From Terrimesophilobacter sp038243605 (GTDB taxonomy: Bacteria; Actinomycetota; Actinomycetes; Actinomycetales; Microbacteriaceae): a stretch of 64,000 bases of DNA. Location of the stretch: NCBI GenBank assembly GCA_038243605.1, contig JBBSQX010000012.1, forward strand, positions 1 through 64,000. Reading direction: 5' to 3'. Positions 1-9,234 of the stretch are shown piece after piece. The translations under genes and the position numbers were made by a program. Position 1 is the first letter of the stretch; each line of letters begins with the position of its first letter. A model generated the notes under the pieces. The model was not told the DNA's origin and searched no databases. It worked only from the letters and a program-made list of their open reading frames with translations.

Positions 1-1085
1 ATCGACCTGCACATCAATCAACAACGCAGACGTTGGCGCATCAGCATCAACAGCCCACCCGGTCAAAGCCAACACTCCACCAGAACCAGATACCGCCGTC
101 AAAGCCCCCACCGGAACAACGCCAGAGGGCGCAGAACCCGACACTTTCACGACCCGGCAACCCAACGACAAGTCGCCACCCAAACCCTGATTCTTGACAT
201 AAACGCACACGGTGTGCGAACCATTTGTTGCCGAAACCTTGCCTGAAAAACCATGGTTCAGACCAGCGCCAGGATATGCTGCTTCCCCGTTCGGCACTGA
301 CAAATTTGCAGTCCATTGCAGCCACTGCGAATCGACCTGCACATCGACAACCAATGCTTTGGCGATCACATCGGGGTCCAAAGCCCATCCAGATATCGCT
401 ATCGCGCCCGCAGTGCCTTCGACTTTGGTCAATTCGCCAACAGGGGTCGCACTCACGACCGTAATCGTCTGACAACCGAGGGAACTCGGACTTCCAGCAC
501 CTTGGTTTTTCGCATAAATACACATGGTGTAAATGCCAGATGGAACCGCAAATGTGGCGTCAAATCCGTGGTTTGCGCCCGCAGACGGGTATGTCACGGT
601 CGCTGCACTCGAGGGCTTATCGGCCACAGCAGCGAACCATCGGCCGCCAATCTGCACGTCCAGTGCGACTGCGGAATTGACCTGGTCCGTGTCGACAGCC
701 CACCCTGAAACTTTCACCCCATTGGGCAAACCAGTGATGTTAGTAACGACGCCATCTGGTGAGCCATCGGCAGCGACTATCGTTCGGCAGCCGAAACTCA
801 TATCTGCGCCAGCGCTGACGTTCTTGACGTATATACACAGCGTGTGAGCTCCGGGAGACAGGGGTAAAGTGCCGCTGAACCCATGCCGCGCTCCAACGCC
901 AGGGAACTGCTGAGAAATGTCTGGCCGGCTGCCGTCCGCAACCCACCTGTACCACGACGAGTCAATCTGGATATCGACAGTGAGAGGAGTGGTTGGCGCG
1001 TCCCGGTCAAACGCCCAACCCGACAGTTGAAGACTGCCAACAGTGGAGGACACCAATTCGAGCTGGCCCTCAGGAGAACCAACCG
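1..1085 (-). repeat. In-frame tandem repeats of the surface protein
   Basis: Four successive units of about 105-110 codons. They are anchored by the GWA tryptophan codons near 1017, 701, 387 and 56, so the spacing is about 315-330 bp. The units are divergent at DNA level but share GW-D-D, DVQ, HGF and VKN/AKN positions in the protein. The fourth unit is cut by the window edge, so the true copy number is unknown. Confidence 0.85.
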
Positions 1086-1917
1086 GAAGTGTCGTGTTGC
1101 CGAACCAGTCGTTGTAGTAGACCCAGAAGTTTCGATTTCCGTAGGAAGAGCAGGAGTCACCGATTCCATTTAAGTTGCCCAAAGCTGCATCATTGGGCCG
1201 GTACGGAGTGTAATTGTAAAGTGCCGCGGTTGCCTTGTTCTGGATGTAAACCTGACTAGCCCCACACGCATCGTTTGGGTGCCATTTGATCGTGTTCAAT
1301 CCAGGCTGATACGTTCCGAATACCGCTGGCGTGCCATATCGTTTGAGCTGCCAAGATGCTGAATACATCTGGTTGAAAAAGCCGTAATATTCTGCCGCAC
1401 ACGTACCGCCGCTGTGGTCTGGGCAACCGTAACCCATCGCCCGCTCGAGAGTTCCAAGAGTCACGGACGACTTAGTGACGAGCCCCTGCTCCTTTTGGAG
1501 AGTAACTAATAGTACTTTCGCACTAACGCCACAGGCCTGCTGCACCTTAAAGATGATCGTGGACGCGCGCTCATTATTTGCTCCGACATAAGAATCGCAA
1601 ACCAAATGCCCCGCGCCAGTGTACTTCGCGGTTTTGCTCTGGGTATTAGCTCTCAACACGTTCAAACAATTACTGTTCGAACACGTGCCTATTTTGGCGT
1701 CCAAGAATGACTGAATCTCTACTTCTGACATACCGTTGGCGTCGAAGAAATTTGAATCGCTCACGATATTGCCAGGATCGAATTGACTCCCGACAACTGC
1801 CGATGCTGGTGGGGATTCCCCCGGGAGAACCGATTGAAGCCCGACGAGGCCAACCGACACGACCGCGATCGCAGCGAGCATTGATACCAATCTCTTAAGA
1901 TTGATGTCGTTTTTCAC
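1..1917 (-). CDS. Secreted repeat surface protein (C-terminus beyond window)
   Basis: An open frame runs from a GTG at 1917 to the window edge without a stop (639 codons), so the C-terminus is missing. GAGGG lies a few bases before the GTG. Residues 1-40 form a signal peptide ending in ASA. Residues of about 41-270 form a Cys-containing domain with FFDANGMSEVEIQSF, VLLVTLQKEQG and RAMGYGCPD. I recall this domain from actinobacterial secreted proteins named hemagglutinin; the QKEQG stretch resembles lysozyme-like folds, so Glu catalysis is possible but unproven. Three full and one partial repeats of about 105 residues follow. Each contains SGWA-D-D, VDVQVD, YPGAG-NHGFSG and VCVYVKN. The repeats suggest a cell-surface adhesive or wall-binding role. 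The position beside a glycan locus fits a surface protein. Confidence 0.8.
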   Translation of the reverse strand, partial: MKNDINLKRLVSMLAAIAVVSVGLVGLQSVLPGESPPASAVVGSQFDPGNIVSDSNFFDANGMSEVEIQSFLDAKIGTCSNSNCLNVLRANTQSKTAKYTGAGHLVCDSYVGANNERASTIIFKVQQACGVSAKVLLVTLQKEQGLVTKSSVTLGTLERAMGYGCPDHSGGTCAAEYYGFFNQMYSASWQLKRYGTPAVFGTYQPGLNTIKWHPNDACGASQVYIQNKATAALYNYTPYRPNDAALGNLNGIGDSCSSYGNRNFWVYYNDWFGNTTLPVGSPEGQLELVSSTVGSLQLSGWAFDRDAPTTPLTVDIQIDSSWYRWVADGSRPDISQQFPGVGARHGFSGTLPLSPGAHTLCIYVKNVSAGADMSFGCRTIVAADGSPDGVVTNITGLPNGVKVSGWAVDTDQVNSAVALDVQIGGRWFAAVADKPSSAATVTYPSAGANHGFDATFAVPSGIYTMCIYAKNQGAGSPSSLGCQTITVVSATPVGELTKVEGTAGAIAISGWALDPDVIAKALVVDVQVDSQWLQWTANLSVPNGEAAYPGAGLNHGFSGKVSATNGSHTVCVYVKNQGLGGDLSLGCRVVKVSGSAPSGVVPVGALTAVSGSGGVLALTGWAVDADAPTSALLIDVQVD

Positions 1918-2073
1918 GTTTTAACCCTCGTGCTCTCTCCCAGGCCCTCCACCATGCTGTACAAGCGTAGGCCACTATGTGCGGTTACCAGGGAAAGACG
2001 CGATCAGCAGTTCATGCCGGATCGACCGTAGAGACATAGTCTGAGGGTGTCCGCCAAAGTAAGGGATTAGGTC

Positions 2074-2718
2074 ATGAGTAACCGAATAGTCATCGCAGGA
2101 GCCGGCGGTTTTGGGCGAGAAGTTCACGCGTGGCTCGAGTCGTCTCCGCGCTATAGAGAAGAGATGCAAATCTCAACGATAGTTTTCATAAACGATGGCG
2201 AGCCCAATAGGCCAATTCGAGCTCCCCTCGTCTCTCGCATCGCTGATTTCATTCCTGAGCCGAACGATTTACTGATCTGCGCAATCGGATCACCTACTGG
2301 TCGCCGACACGTGGTCAGTTCGCTCACCAGTCGGGGGGGAAAGTTCGCCACCTTCGTGCACGACACCGTAGTTACAGGTGACAACGTGGAACTAGGAAAC
2401 GGAACCATCTTGTGTCCCGGCGTCATAGTTACTTCCGATATTTCACTCGGAACCCATACGCACGTCAACATCAATAGCTCTATTGGTCACGACGTTCGCG
2501 TCGGAAATTATGTCACCATCAGCCCAGCTTGCAATCTGATGGGTGGAGTTGTTGTGGAAGACGATGTTTTTCTGGGTACAGCAACCACGATCGTCCCAGA
2601 AAAGACAATCCACCGCGGCACAATAATCGGCGCGGGTAGCGTGGTAATTAAAGACATAGACCCTGCGGTCGTCGCTTTCGGAAATCCCTGCAGGGTTTCA
2701 ACCAAAAGTTCCCGTTAA
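2074..2718 (+). CDS. NeuD/PglD-family sugar O/N-acyltransferase
   Basis: A 214-residue protein with the two-part layout of the NeuD/PglD/VioB family. The N-terminus is a Rossmann-like nucleotide-sugar-binding part (IVIAGAGGFGREV, residues 4-16). Residues of about 85-205 form a left-handed beta-helix of hexapeptide repeats (GNGTILCPGVIV, IGHDVRVGNYVTIS, GTATTIVPE). Family members transfer acetyl from acetyl-CoA to an amino or hydroxyl group of an activated sugar in the cytoplasm. AGGTC lies directly before the ATG. It is convergent with the glycosyltransferase at 2753. With the DegT aminotransferase nearby, N-acetylation of a 4-amino-4,6-dideoxyhexose is the likeliest job (inference). A sialate O-acetyltransferase role is less likely because no sialic acid genes are seen. 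Confidence 0.82.
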   Translation: MSNRIVIAGAGGFGREVHAWLESSPRYREEMQISTIVFINDGEPNRPIRAPLVSRIADFIPEPNDLLICAIGSPTGRRHVVSSLTSRGGKFATFVHDTVVTGDNVELGNGTILCPGVIVTSDISLGTHTHVNINSSIGHDVRVGNYVTISPACNLMGGVVVEDDVFLGTATTIVPEKTIHRGTIIGAGSVVIKDIDPAVVAFGNPCRVSTKSSR

Positions 2719-2752
2719 GCAACGGCGACGTCCACGGACAATCCGCTCAAAC

Positions 2753-3676
2753 TTAAGAAATAGTCTTGTGAGTGTACGGAATATGTCGCAGGGTCGCGAC
2801 GACATCTGAGATAGCAGAGTGGGTGACTCCGGCCAATTTCATCCGCCGAATAAGGTTCCAATCCGCCGGTTCATCCACAATCCAACTCTGGTTGTCATAG
2901 CAAAACACTTCGTGGAGCAATCGCAGGTAGATCGAGCCCTGAAAACTGAAGTTACTGATCGCAGGCGGATCGCTCCAGATGAGGATTTCATCGTCATTGA
3001 CAAGATTTTTCTGGTTCAAAGCCCCATATGCGAGCTCGACGCCTTCACTTAGCGCGAGGTTCACGAGTTTCTCAATGTGATCTGCCGTGAATTCATCATC
3101 ATCATCCAAAGGTGCCAGCCAAGTGCCCAGCGACAAGCTTGCGGCCTCATTTGTGTTGGGGACACCCGCCACCATCCATCGGCTGTGCGCGTCTTGCGGA
3201 TAGCTCCCCCGGCGAGGTGTCTCGAAGAATCGGATTCGAGAATCACCCAACTTGTCGATCGCCTTGCGTGTCATCTCGTTTGGGCCATCATTGACAACCA
3301 CTATCTCAAATCGTTCGTAACTCTGGCGGAGGACAGAAGCTATCGCGACATCTATTAACTCTTCCGTCTTTTGATACGAGCCGATCCTGACCGAAACCAA
3401 CGGCTCACGCTCCACGAAGGCAGCTTCATACGCTGCGGTCGAACGGAGATGCTCAAGTCGTTCACGAATCTCAGAGATGTTGTCGCGCTGGTTTCTGGTG
3501 TGTTCGCGTTGCGCTTCAAGCCGGTGCCGCACGAACTCCAGATTTTTATCGGTCTCGGTTTGCCGGTCAGCCAACACTTGCAGTGAGTCTTGAAGGTCAG
3601 ACGTTGCATGCCTCAGGTCGACCCCTATGAACAACGCGCTAACGCGATCACGAAGTCGTCTCAACCTTCGCTTCAT
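2753..3676 (-). CDS. Glycosyltransferase family 2 with N-terminal coiled coil
   Basis: A 307-residue protein. Residues 1-20 are very basic. Residues of about 25-80 form a heptad-rich coiled coil full of Gln, Glu and Arg. The GT-A fold starts near 92 (PLVSVRIGSYQK) with VVVNDGP at 127-133. DDDDE at 191-195 is the metal/UDP- or dTDP-binding DxD region. It probably adds a sugar to the lipid-linked glycan at the inner membrane face. It is the last gene of the minus-strand glycan run, and its start ATG overlaps the aminotransferase stop by 4 nt, so the two are translationally coupled. The coiled coil may mediate oligomerisation or act as a length ruler. Donor and acceptor are unknown. Confidence 0.85.
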   Translation of the reverse strand: MKRRLRRLRDRVSALFIGVDLRHATSDLQDSLQVLADRQTETDKNLEFVRHRLEAQREHTRNQRDNISEIRERLEHLRSTAAYEAAFVEREPLVSVRIGSYQKTEELIDVAIASVLRQSYERFEIVVVNDGPNEMTRKAIDKLGDSRIRFFETPRRGSYPQDAHSRWMVAGVPNTNEAASLSLGTWLAPLDDDDEFTADHIEKLVNLALSEGVELAYGALNQKNLVNDDEILIWSDPPAISNFSFQGSIYLRLLHEVFCYDNQSWIVDEPADWNLIRRMKLAGVTHSAISDVVATLRHIPYTHKTIS

Positions 3677-4800
3677 AGTTTCTTTTCTCCTCGTAGAAGC
3701 TCACGAATAACCAACTTCACATCGTCGTTGGCCATATACGGATGGAGTGGGATCGAAATAATCCGCGTACAAATGTCGTCGGTCACTGCCAAGTCGTTCA
3801 CCCGAGCCGTATCGGCGAAGTACGTTTGCCGGTGTAGCGCAGGCGAGTAATATGTTCTCGCCTCAATACCAGCCTGGATGAGCTGGGACTGAAGTTGGCC
3901 ACGAAACTCGGTGGTCGGCACGAGAATCGATGCGAAGCACAGTGAAGAAGACTCGATTCCGACCGGGAATACAAAGTTGTCGGGTGGCAGCGCGTCACGA
4001 TACATGCGGAGGGTCGCACGTCGAGACTCAATCGCGGCATCAATCACCTCAAGCTGGCGAAGTCCAATCGCTGCGTTTATCTCCTGCAACTTGCCATTGA
4101 GCCCTAATTGGATTGCACCGCCGGTGGGAGCAAATCCGAAATTTTGGAACGACTTGAAACGCTCATCAAGAGTTGTGTCTCTTGTCACGATCGCGCCACC
4201 CTCACCGATCGCAAAGGGCTTCGTGGCATGGAACGAGAATATCTCCACAGTTCCTCTGCCTCCGAGACGCTCGCCCTCTGGGTACTCGGAGCCAAATCCC
4301 GCTGCAGAGTCGATGATCAGAGGCACTCCATGGCGCCGGGCTAATTCTTCCCATTCCTGGATCTGTGGATTACCCATGCCGAAGGTGTTACACAACAGAA
4401 TGCCAGCCACGTCGTAACGCTCATCGCCAAACGCCACGTCAGCGCAGGCCAGAGAGGACTGCAAAGTGTCTGGCTCAATATCGACAAACAGTGGCAGATA
4501 ACCTCCCCACACGATCGCCTCTGCGCCAGCGGCAAAAGTAAAGGAGGGGATAAGGACGTATCGGGTCGAATCCCCGCGCCCGAGTAGCACCTGGACTGAG
4601 GCAAGTAAGGCGATAGTGGCGTTAGCGAACGTCGTTGCAACGGTTCCTGGCCCCACATAGTCCGCAATAGCGCGGGCGAAACTTCTCTCTTTTGGCCCAA
4701 AGTTAGTGAACCAGTTGGAGTCAACAATATCGGCGAAATCAGCACTCACAAGGGATGCATCTGGCAGGCTCGGCCGTACAAAAGGGATAGCAAAGTGCAT
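3673..4800 (-). CDS. DegT/DnrJ/EryC1/StrS-family sugar aminotransferase
   Basis: PLP-dependent aminotransferase that converts a keto group of a dTDP- or UDP-keto-deoxysugar to an amine. I chose the ATG at 4800 (375 residues) because GAGGA sits 8 nt upstream and the family usually starts just before the SNWFTNFGP-like segment. A frame extension to a TTG at 4866 adds 22 unlike residues. D164 in LIIDSAAGFG and K194 in HATKPFA are the PLP-binding Asp and Schiff-base Lys. RmlB product (dTDP-4-keto-6-deoxyglucose) is available in this locus and no 3,4-ketoisomerase is seen. A C4 aminotransferase of VioA/WecE/DesI type is therefore the simplest assignment (inference). Confidence 0.88.
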   Translation of the reverse strand: MHFAIPFVRPSLPDASLVSADFADIVDSNWFTNFGPKERSFARAIADYVGPGTVATTFANATIALLASVQVLLGRGDSTRYVLIPSFTFAAGAEAIVWGGYLPLFVDIEPDTLQSSLACADVAFGDERYDVAGILLCNTFGMGNPQIQEWEELARRHGVPLIIDSAAGFGSEYPEGERLGGRGTVEIFSFHATKPFAIGEGGAIVTRDTTLDERFKSFQNFGFAPTGGAIQLGLNGKLQEINAAIGLRQLEVIDAAIESRRATLRMYRDALPPDNFVFPVGIESSSLCFASILVPTTEFRGQLQSQLIQAGIEARTYYSPALHRQTYFADTARVNDLAVTDDICTRIISIPLHPYMANDDVKLVIRELLRGEKKL

Positions 4801-4909
4801 AGCGTGATCCTCATCAACCTCGGCTGATTGGCTGCGCCGACAGTAGTCGCAAAATCTATTGCTCAAACCATACTAGGCAACTCGTCATGAACGAGCGAGA
4901 CCCCGACGG

Positions 4910-5992
4910 TTAGCGCGCGCGCAACCGTCTCACCCTATTGCGCGCACGAACAGCGAGGCTGACGGCTGGCGACATCATCTCCCACGCTAGACCGAGGGGT
5001 TGGCGAAGTCGGTGACCTTTGAAGAGAAACCGGTATCCGTTAAGCGCCTCGGTAAAGATAAGCAAATCACGGAGTTGATACATCGCACCGGCAGGCAACA
5101 TTATCGGTCCGTTGTTGATGCGGTCTATCACACGCTGCTCTGACGCTTTCCACGATTCCAAAGAATGAGCTGAATAAGAAGAAGCCCCGCCATCCTGCCA
5201 TCGGCGATAGATCGAGGTAAGTGCCGGAACCTCAGTAACTCCGCAAAGTAAAGACCCGCGGAGGATCATGTCCCAGTCCTCGCACACAGTGAGTTCCTCG
5301 TCGAAACGAAGCCCAAAAGTGAAGAAAAGCGACCGAGGAAAAGCCCAACTCATGAACGGGGAATGGTTGACAACGAGATGGTTTAGTTGGTTGAACGTCG
5401 TCGGGAACTCTGCTTTTGGCCACGATGACGTGCGAAACCCGTCATGATCTTGGGGCCACACCTCGGGAGAAACAGACTGATTTGCCACAACCGCGCGCAG
5501 CATGCGCCCCTCAGCACCGATAGACGCGTGATGGAACTCCTCGACCCAGTTTGCGAATAAGAGATCGTCGTCGTCGAAAACTGCCACATACTGCCCGTTA
5601 GCCGCTTGGATACCGACGTTTAGCGGCTTCGCACGCAAACCACCCTCAACCTCCACCAAGCTGACGCGTTGCGCAAAGCCAGGTTCAAGGCGAGCGACAA
5701 CTTCTTTGACACGCTCTGCATCATCAGGAGCCGCGTCATGCTCCAGCACTATCACTTCGAAGTCTTGTTGCGTTTGAGCTGCTAGACACAGCAAGGCATC
5801 CTTGAGCGGCTCGAGGCGGCGGCCCTGTGTGCGCAAAAGCACAGTCAAGAACGGCCGGTCGTTGTCTTTCTCAGCACGGAGCAATGCCTCCACCGCGGCG
5901 AGGTGCTTGGCGAGGTCAGGGTCCACGAGTTCTCGGGTTGCAACAACGTTGATCATGTCAACGAAGGTGGAATTTTGACTGTTCGATTTCAT
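4910..5992 (-). CDS. Glycosyltransferase family 2
   Basis: A 360-residue GT-A transferase. The fold begins near residue 48 (FLTVLLRTQGR). EVIVLEHD is at 79-86 and a D140-D143 acidic cluster (VFDDDD) follows. A hydrophobic or amphipathic tail rich in Arg ends the protein. There is a strong ribosome site (GGAAGG then AGGGG) just before the ATG at 5992. It lies 36 nt downstream of another GT2 and about 110 nt upstream of the aminotransferase, within the glycan run. Its role is sugar transfer during repeat-unit assembly; substrate specificity cannot be read from sequence. Confidence 0.85.
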   Translation of the reverse strand: MKSNSQNSTFVDMINVVATRELVDPDLAKHLAAVEALLRAEKDNDRPFLTVLLRTQGRRLEPLKDALLCLAAQTQQDFEVIVLEHDAAPDDAERVKEVVARLEPGFAQRVSLVEVEGGLRAKPLNVGIQAANGQYVAVFDDDDLLFANWVEEFHHASIGAEGRMLRAVVANQSVSPEVWPQDHDGFRTSSWPKAEFPTTFNQLNHLVVNHSPFMSWAFPRSLFFTFGLRFDEELTVCEDWDMILRGSLLCGVTEVPALTSIYRRWQDGGASSYSAHSLESWKASEQRVIDRINNGPIMLPAGAMYQLRDLLIFTEALNGYRFLFKGHRLRQPLGLAWEMMSPAVSLAVRARNRVRRLRAR

Positions 5993-6028
5993 TACCCCTA
6001 CCTTCCTTTCACCGTTGCGGCGAATACC

Positions 6029-6925
6029 TTAAAAACGGTGCACCGCATAGTTGCCCTTGATGAATGCACCGACCTTGTGGTTTGCATCCACCGGTGTGGG
6101 GAGTCGGTCGTCGAGCTTTCGCGACTCGTACTCAGCAATAGCTTTTAGCACTGCGGGGTCGCCTTGCTTACGGAACTGTTGAATGGTCTTCTTGACCAAA
6201 TCCGGACGTGAGTATTTGTGGGCAATCAAGATGGCAGCCTCCGCCGAGTAATAGACCTCTGCGGGCGATGCAGGCCAATCACCATCGATCGTCAAACGCT
6301 TATCGTGAAAAACCGTTGCTGCTGGCTCATACACCACCCGGTAACCGGCAAGCCGCAACTGCCATGAGTAGTCCACATCATCGCAGTAGAGGAAGAAAGT
6401 GTCGCTATCGAATCCGCCCACACGGTTAAAAATAGTACGGGAAGTGAGCGCGCACGCTGTCGAAGCCCAACTCGTATTGCCCGTGTGCTTCTCGTACTCC
6501 TTCGGGTGCTCAAAAGGAACCTGCCGCGCCTCGACGATGCCGACGTCGGACGTCAAACCCCGCGCCAGCACTGACAGAGCATCGGGTGACACCTGTGCAT
6601 CTGGGTTCAGGATGAGCATCATGTCGGAATCACTGCGCTTCGCAAGGGCATTGTGCCCAGCCGCAGAGCCAAGGTTCTCACCAAAAACCACGTATTCCAA
6701 ACGCCCGCCATGCGATTCGATAACCGACCGAAGTGGTGCGATGCTGTCATCGGTGAAGACCTGAGTCGGAGAACAATCTCCGAGAACGAGCGCCCAATCG
6801 CCGACCAGACCCTCGGCACGCGCCAGACCCACTGAGTGAGAAATCGCAGAGCCCGCTGTCATAATGTGCTCGGCAGCATTGCCATAGAGAACCGACTGAA
6901 CAGAGAGAGAACGCGGTTCAGACAC
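6029..6925 (-). CDS. GT2 glycosyltransferase, rhamnosyltransferase-like
   Basis: A 298-residue protein with the WbbL/rhamnosyltransferase style of GT2. FGENLGSAAGHN is at 81-92 and the DxD-like motif is NPDA at 107-110. FLYCDDVDYSWQLRLAGY lies in the acceptor region. Members often use dTDP-L-rhamnose, which fits the rfb genes in the cluster, but the donor is inferred. Its start overlaps the preceding SDR gene by 8 nt, showing cotranscription. Confidence 0.83.
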   Translation of the reverse strand: MSEPRSLSVQSVLYGNAAEHIMTAGSAISHSVGLARAEGLVGDWALVLGDCSPTQVFTDDSIAPLRSVIESHGGRLEYVVFGENLGSAAGHNALAKRSDSDMMLILNPDAQVSPDALSVLARGLTSDVGIVEARQVPFEHPKEYEKHTGNTSWASTACALTSRTIFNRVGGFDSDTFFLYCDDVDYSWQLRLAGYRVVYEPAATVFHDKRLTIDGDWPASPAEVYYSAEAAILIAHKYSRPDLVKKTIQQFRKQGDPAVLKAIAEYESRKLDDRLPTPVDANHKVGAFIKGNYAVHRF

Positions 6926-8009
6926 TAGCGGCCTCTCCGGCGTTCAACTCCCCGGCGATCCAATCTTGCAACGCCGCAACGCCCGCCTCCAGCGACCACT
7001 GAGGCTTCCAATCAAGTTGCGTCAGCGTCGGCGCGATGTCGCATGCTGCGAAACGCACATCACCGTCACGGTACTTTCCGTTCACGACTGGCTTTGGCGC
7101 AGAATAGAAATCAGAAATTGCAACAGCAATATCTTCAATCGTGCTGGCAACGCCCGTGCCGATGTCGAGAGTTGGGCGAGAGTGATCCGGACCAGCATGG
7201 ATGGCGGCAACAAACGCATCTGCCACATCCTCAATGAAGACAAAATCGCGCACAATCTCGCCGTCTTCGTAGAGCGGGATGGTTTTGCCCTCGCGCGCCC
7301 ACTGGGAAAACAGCGAGACGATGCCCGTGTAAGAATTGATGAGTGACTGGCCGGGGCCGTAGACATTCTGTAGCCGCAATACCGTTACGGGCACCCCGCG
7401 AGACCCACCCCAAGCTCGAAGAATATTCTCTTGAGCAAGCTTCGTCGCACCATAAACACTTGTCGGTGCCGGAATTGTACTTTGAGCCGTGCTGGGCAAC
7501 GGTGTGGAATCGGGAAAGTCCCACTGCCCTGCTTCGAACTGTGCATGTGAACGCTGACCTGGTTGGTAAATCTCACCAGTGTCCCGCTTCCAACTACCCT
7601 CACCGTAAACTGCTCTGCTGCTGCTGAGTACAACATGAGCCGGAAGATGACCTGCGCGGCCCAGCGCATCCATCATCTCCGTTGTGCCTACAACGTTCGC
7701 GCGGGAGTGACGGCTGGCCTCGTCAAGTGATTGCGCTGTTCCCGTCTCCGCTGCGAGGTGCACCACAATATCTGGTCGCACGTTTGAAAGGAGGGAATCC
7801 CACGCAGCTGGATCGGTTACGTCGTCAACCACGAGTTCGGCCTTGTCGACAAGATCGAGAGGCGGCTGCGAGCCCTTGTGCACCTGCGGGTGGAGCGAGT
7901 CGAGCACAACCCATCGGTCAGCGTCAGCTGCAAGCTTTCTGGCTAATGCGCAACCAATGAAACCTGCGCCGCCCGTCACTAATACTGTTCCAAGATTCAC
8001 GTTACTCAT
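6918..8009 (-). CDS. NAD-dependent epimerase/dehydratase (extended SDR)
   Basis: Extended short-chain dehydrogenase with TGGAGFIG at residues 12-19, HLAAETG, SSSRAVYGEG, then YGATK (catalytic Tyr and Lys) and RDFVFIEDVADA. Such enzymes epimerise, dehydrate or reduce nucleotide sugars. The ATG at 8009 is used because it overlaps the upstream stop by 8 nt and begins directly before the Rossmann motif. An in-frame extension to 8069 lies inside the upstream gene. It gives 363 residues, slightly longer than GalE-type proteins, with an extra loop around the QRSHAQFEAGQW stretch. The exact reaction is unknown; a dTDP-sugar 4-epimerase or reductase is plausible. Confidence 0.82.
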   Translation of the reverse strand: MSNVNLGTVLVTGGAGFIGCALARKLAADADRWVVLDSLHPQVHKGSQPPLDLVDKAELVVDDVTDPAAWDSLLSNVRPDIVVHLAAETGTAQSLDEASRHSRANVVGTTEMMDALGRAGHLPAHVVLSSSRAVYGEGSWKRDTGEIYQPGQRSHAQFEAGQWDFPDSTPLPSTAQSTIPAPTSVYGATKLAQENILRAWGGSRGVPVTVLRLQNVYGPGQSLINSYTGIVSLFSQWAREGKTIPLYEDGEIVRDFVFIEDVADAFVAAIHAGPDHSRPTLDIGTGVASTIEDIAVAISDFYSAPKPVVNGKYRDGDVRFAACDIAPTLTQLDWKPQWSLEAGVAALQDWIAGELNAGEAASV

Positions 8010-9234
8010 CCTCGCGCTTCTTTCCTGTGAACCGCGTGAGCGCGCGTTCACGCCAAAATTGCCAACCACGCCCCGGACCCCAACTCTTCAATTGCATTGC
8101 ACGCTTTTCTACTAAGTGCCAGCTAACCCACGCGCATCCAAACGACAGAACTAGCGCAATCGCTACGTACGGCACGTATCCGAGCTTGTGCCATCCGAGA
8201 AAAGCCGTCACTTGTTGTACGAGAAAGCCATAGATATAGATGCCATAGGAATAGTCATTTTTCTGGCCGATCCACTGCAATTGTCTCGGCAGACGTGCCG
8301 CAAGATACATCACGAAGTACGCGCCAGCAGCGGTTCCTATTGTCGAGAACCCCCCGTAGCGCAGCGAAAGTACGAGAACAATACCCGCCAATATTCCGAG
8401 TCGGTCATCAAACGGAACCTGTTTTGAATAGACGGCCAACACTGATCCAACGAGAAAGGTATAGCCCAGCGAGATCGTAAAAGGGTCGCCCAGTTTCGGG
8501 ACAAGAGCCGCTACTGCACCAAAATTGACCGCCGCAACGATCTGCATGACAAGGAAGAAGGCGGCGATTATGGGAACCATAATGCGAGCATTTCGCAGGA
8601 CGCCGAATGCTACCAACACTCCGATGATCAGGTAACAATTCCACTCATAGATCAGTGTCCAGATCGATCCGTTAAACGCACTCCCGCCGATCATTCGCCC
8701 GTAGGGAGTGGTCTCGGTTAACAGGTTGTGGATCCCGTACGTTCCTATATTTAGTGACCAGTTCGCAAAAAAGTAATGGAACGGCCCATTCGACCCCCAC
8801 GTGAAGAAGTCAAAGAAAGAGTTTCCTTCGCCAACCCAAATTAGCGGCGCAACCAAAAATGCAGTGACCAGAAGCACTAGCCAATAAGCAGGAAAGATCC
8901 GCAAGGTTCGTCGCCACATGAACTGGACAACATCCCCAGACATTCCGCTCTTTGCAATCAAATAGCCGCTGATCGCGAAAAAGCCGGCCACAGCAAGGCT
9001 CCCCAACGAGGCTTGCCCGCGGGTCAAGTCCCAAAAAGGGTCATGACCAAGTCCGCCTAGTGGAAACGCGTGGTCAAAAATGACTACCGAGGCAAGGATT
9101 AGTCTGATTATTCCAAGCGAATTGTTCGACCCTTTGAGCGCTTCACTGATACTTATGCGCGATCCAGTCTCAGCGTTTGGTGTGGGTGCTGGCAGCGGGC
9201 CACGCTCAATGCCGCTCGTCCCCGCAGCGCTCAT
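8002..9234 (-). CDS. Acyltransferase family 3 (OafA/YrhL-like) membrane protein
   Basis: A 410-residue polytopic protein with about 10 membrane segments. Near the start it has RLILASVVIFDHAFPLGG (the conserved His of acyltransferase-3) and FFAISGYLIAKSG, followed by RRTLRIFPAYW. The C-terminus has WHLVEKRAMQL, typical of the family. It probably O-acetylates or otherwise O-acylates the glycan at the membrane. The start overlaps the rfbA stop by 4 nt. Confidence 0.9.
   Translation of the reverse strand: MSAAGTSGIERGPLPAPTPNAETGSRISISEALKGSNNSLGIIRLILASVVIFDHAFPLGGLGHDPFWDLTRGQASLGSLAVAGFFAISGYLIAKSGMSGDVVQFMWRRTLRIFPAYWLVLLVTAFLVAPLIWVGEGNSFFDFFTWGSNGPFHYFFANWSLNIGTYGIHNLLTETTPYGRMIGGSAFNGSIWTLIYEWNCYLIIGVLVAFGVLRNARIMVPIIAAFFLVMQIVAAVNFGAVAALVPKLGDPFTISLGYTFLVGSVLAVYSKQVPFDDRLGILAGIVLVLSLRYGGFSTIGTAAGAYFVMYLAARLPRQLQWIGQKNDYSYGIYIYGFLVQQVTAFLGWHKLGYVPYVAIALVLSFGCAWVSWHLVEKRAMQLKSWGPGRGWQFWRERALTRFTGKKREDE

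Noticed and set aside
212..847. Plus-strand frames opposite the repeat protein
   Set aside because: They repeat only because they are the complement of the protein repeats; no starts with ribosome sites.
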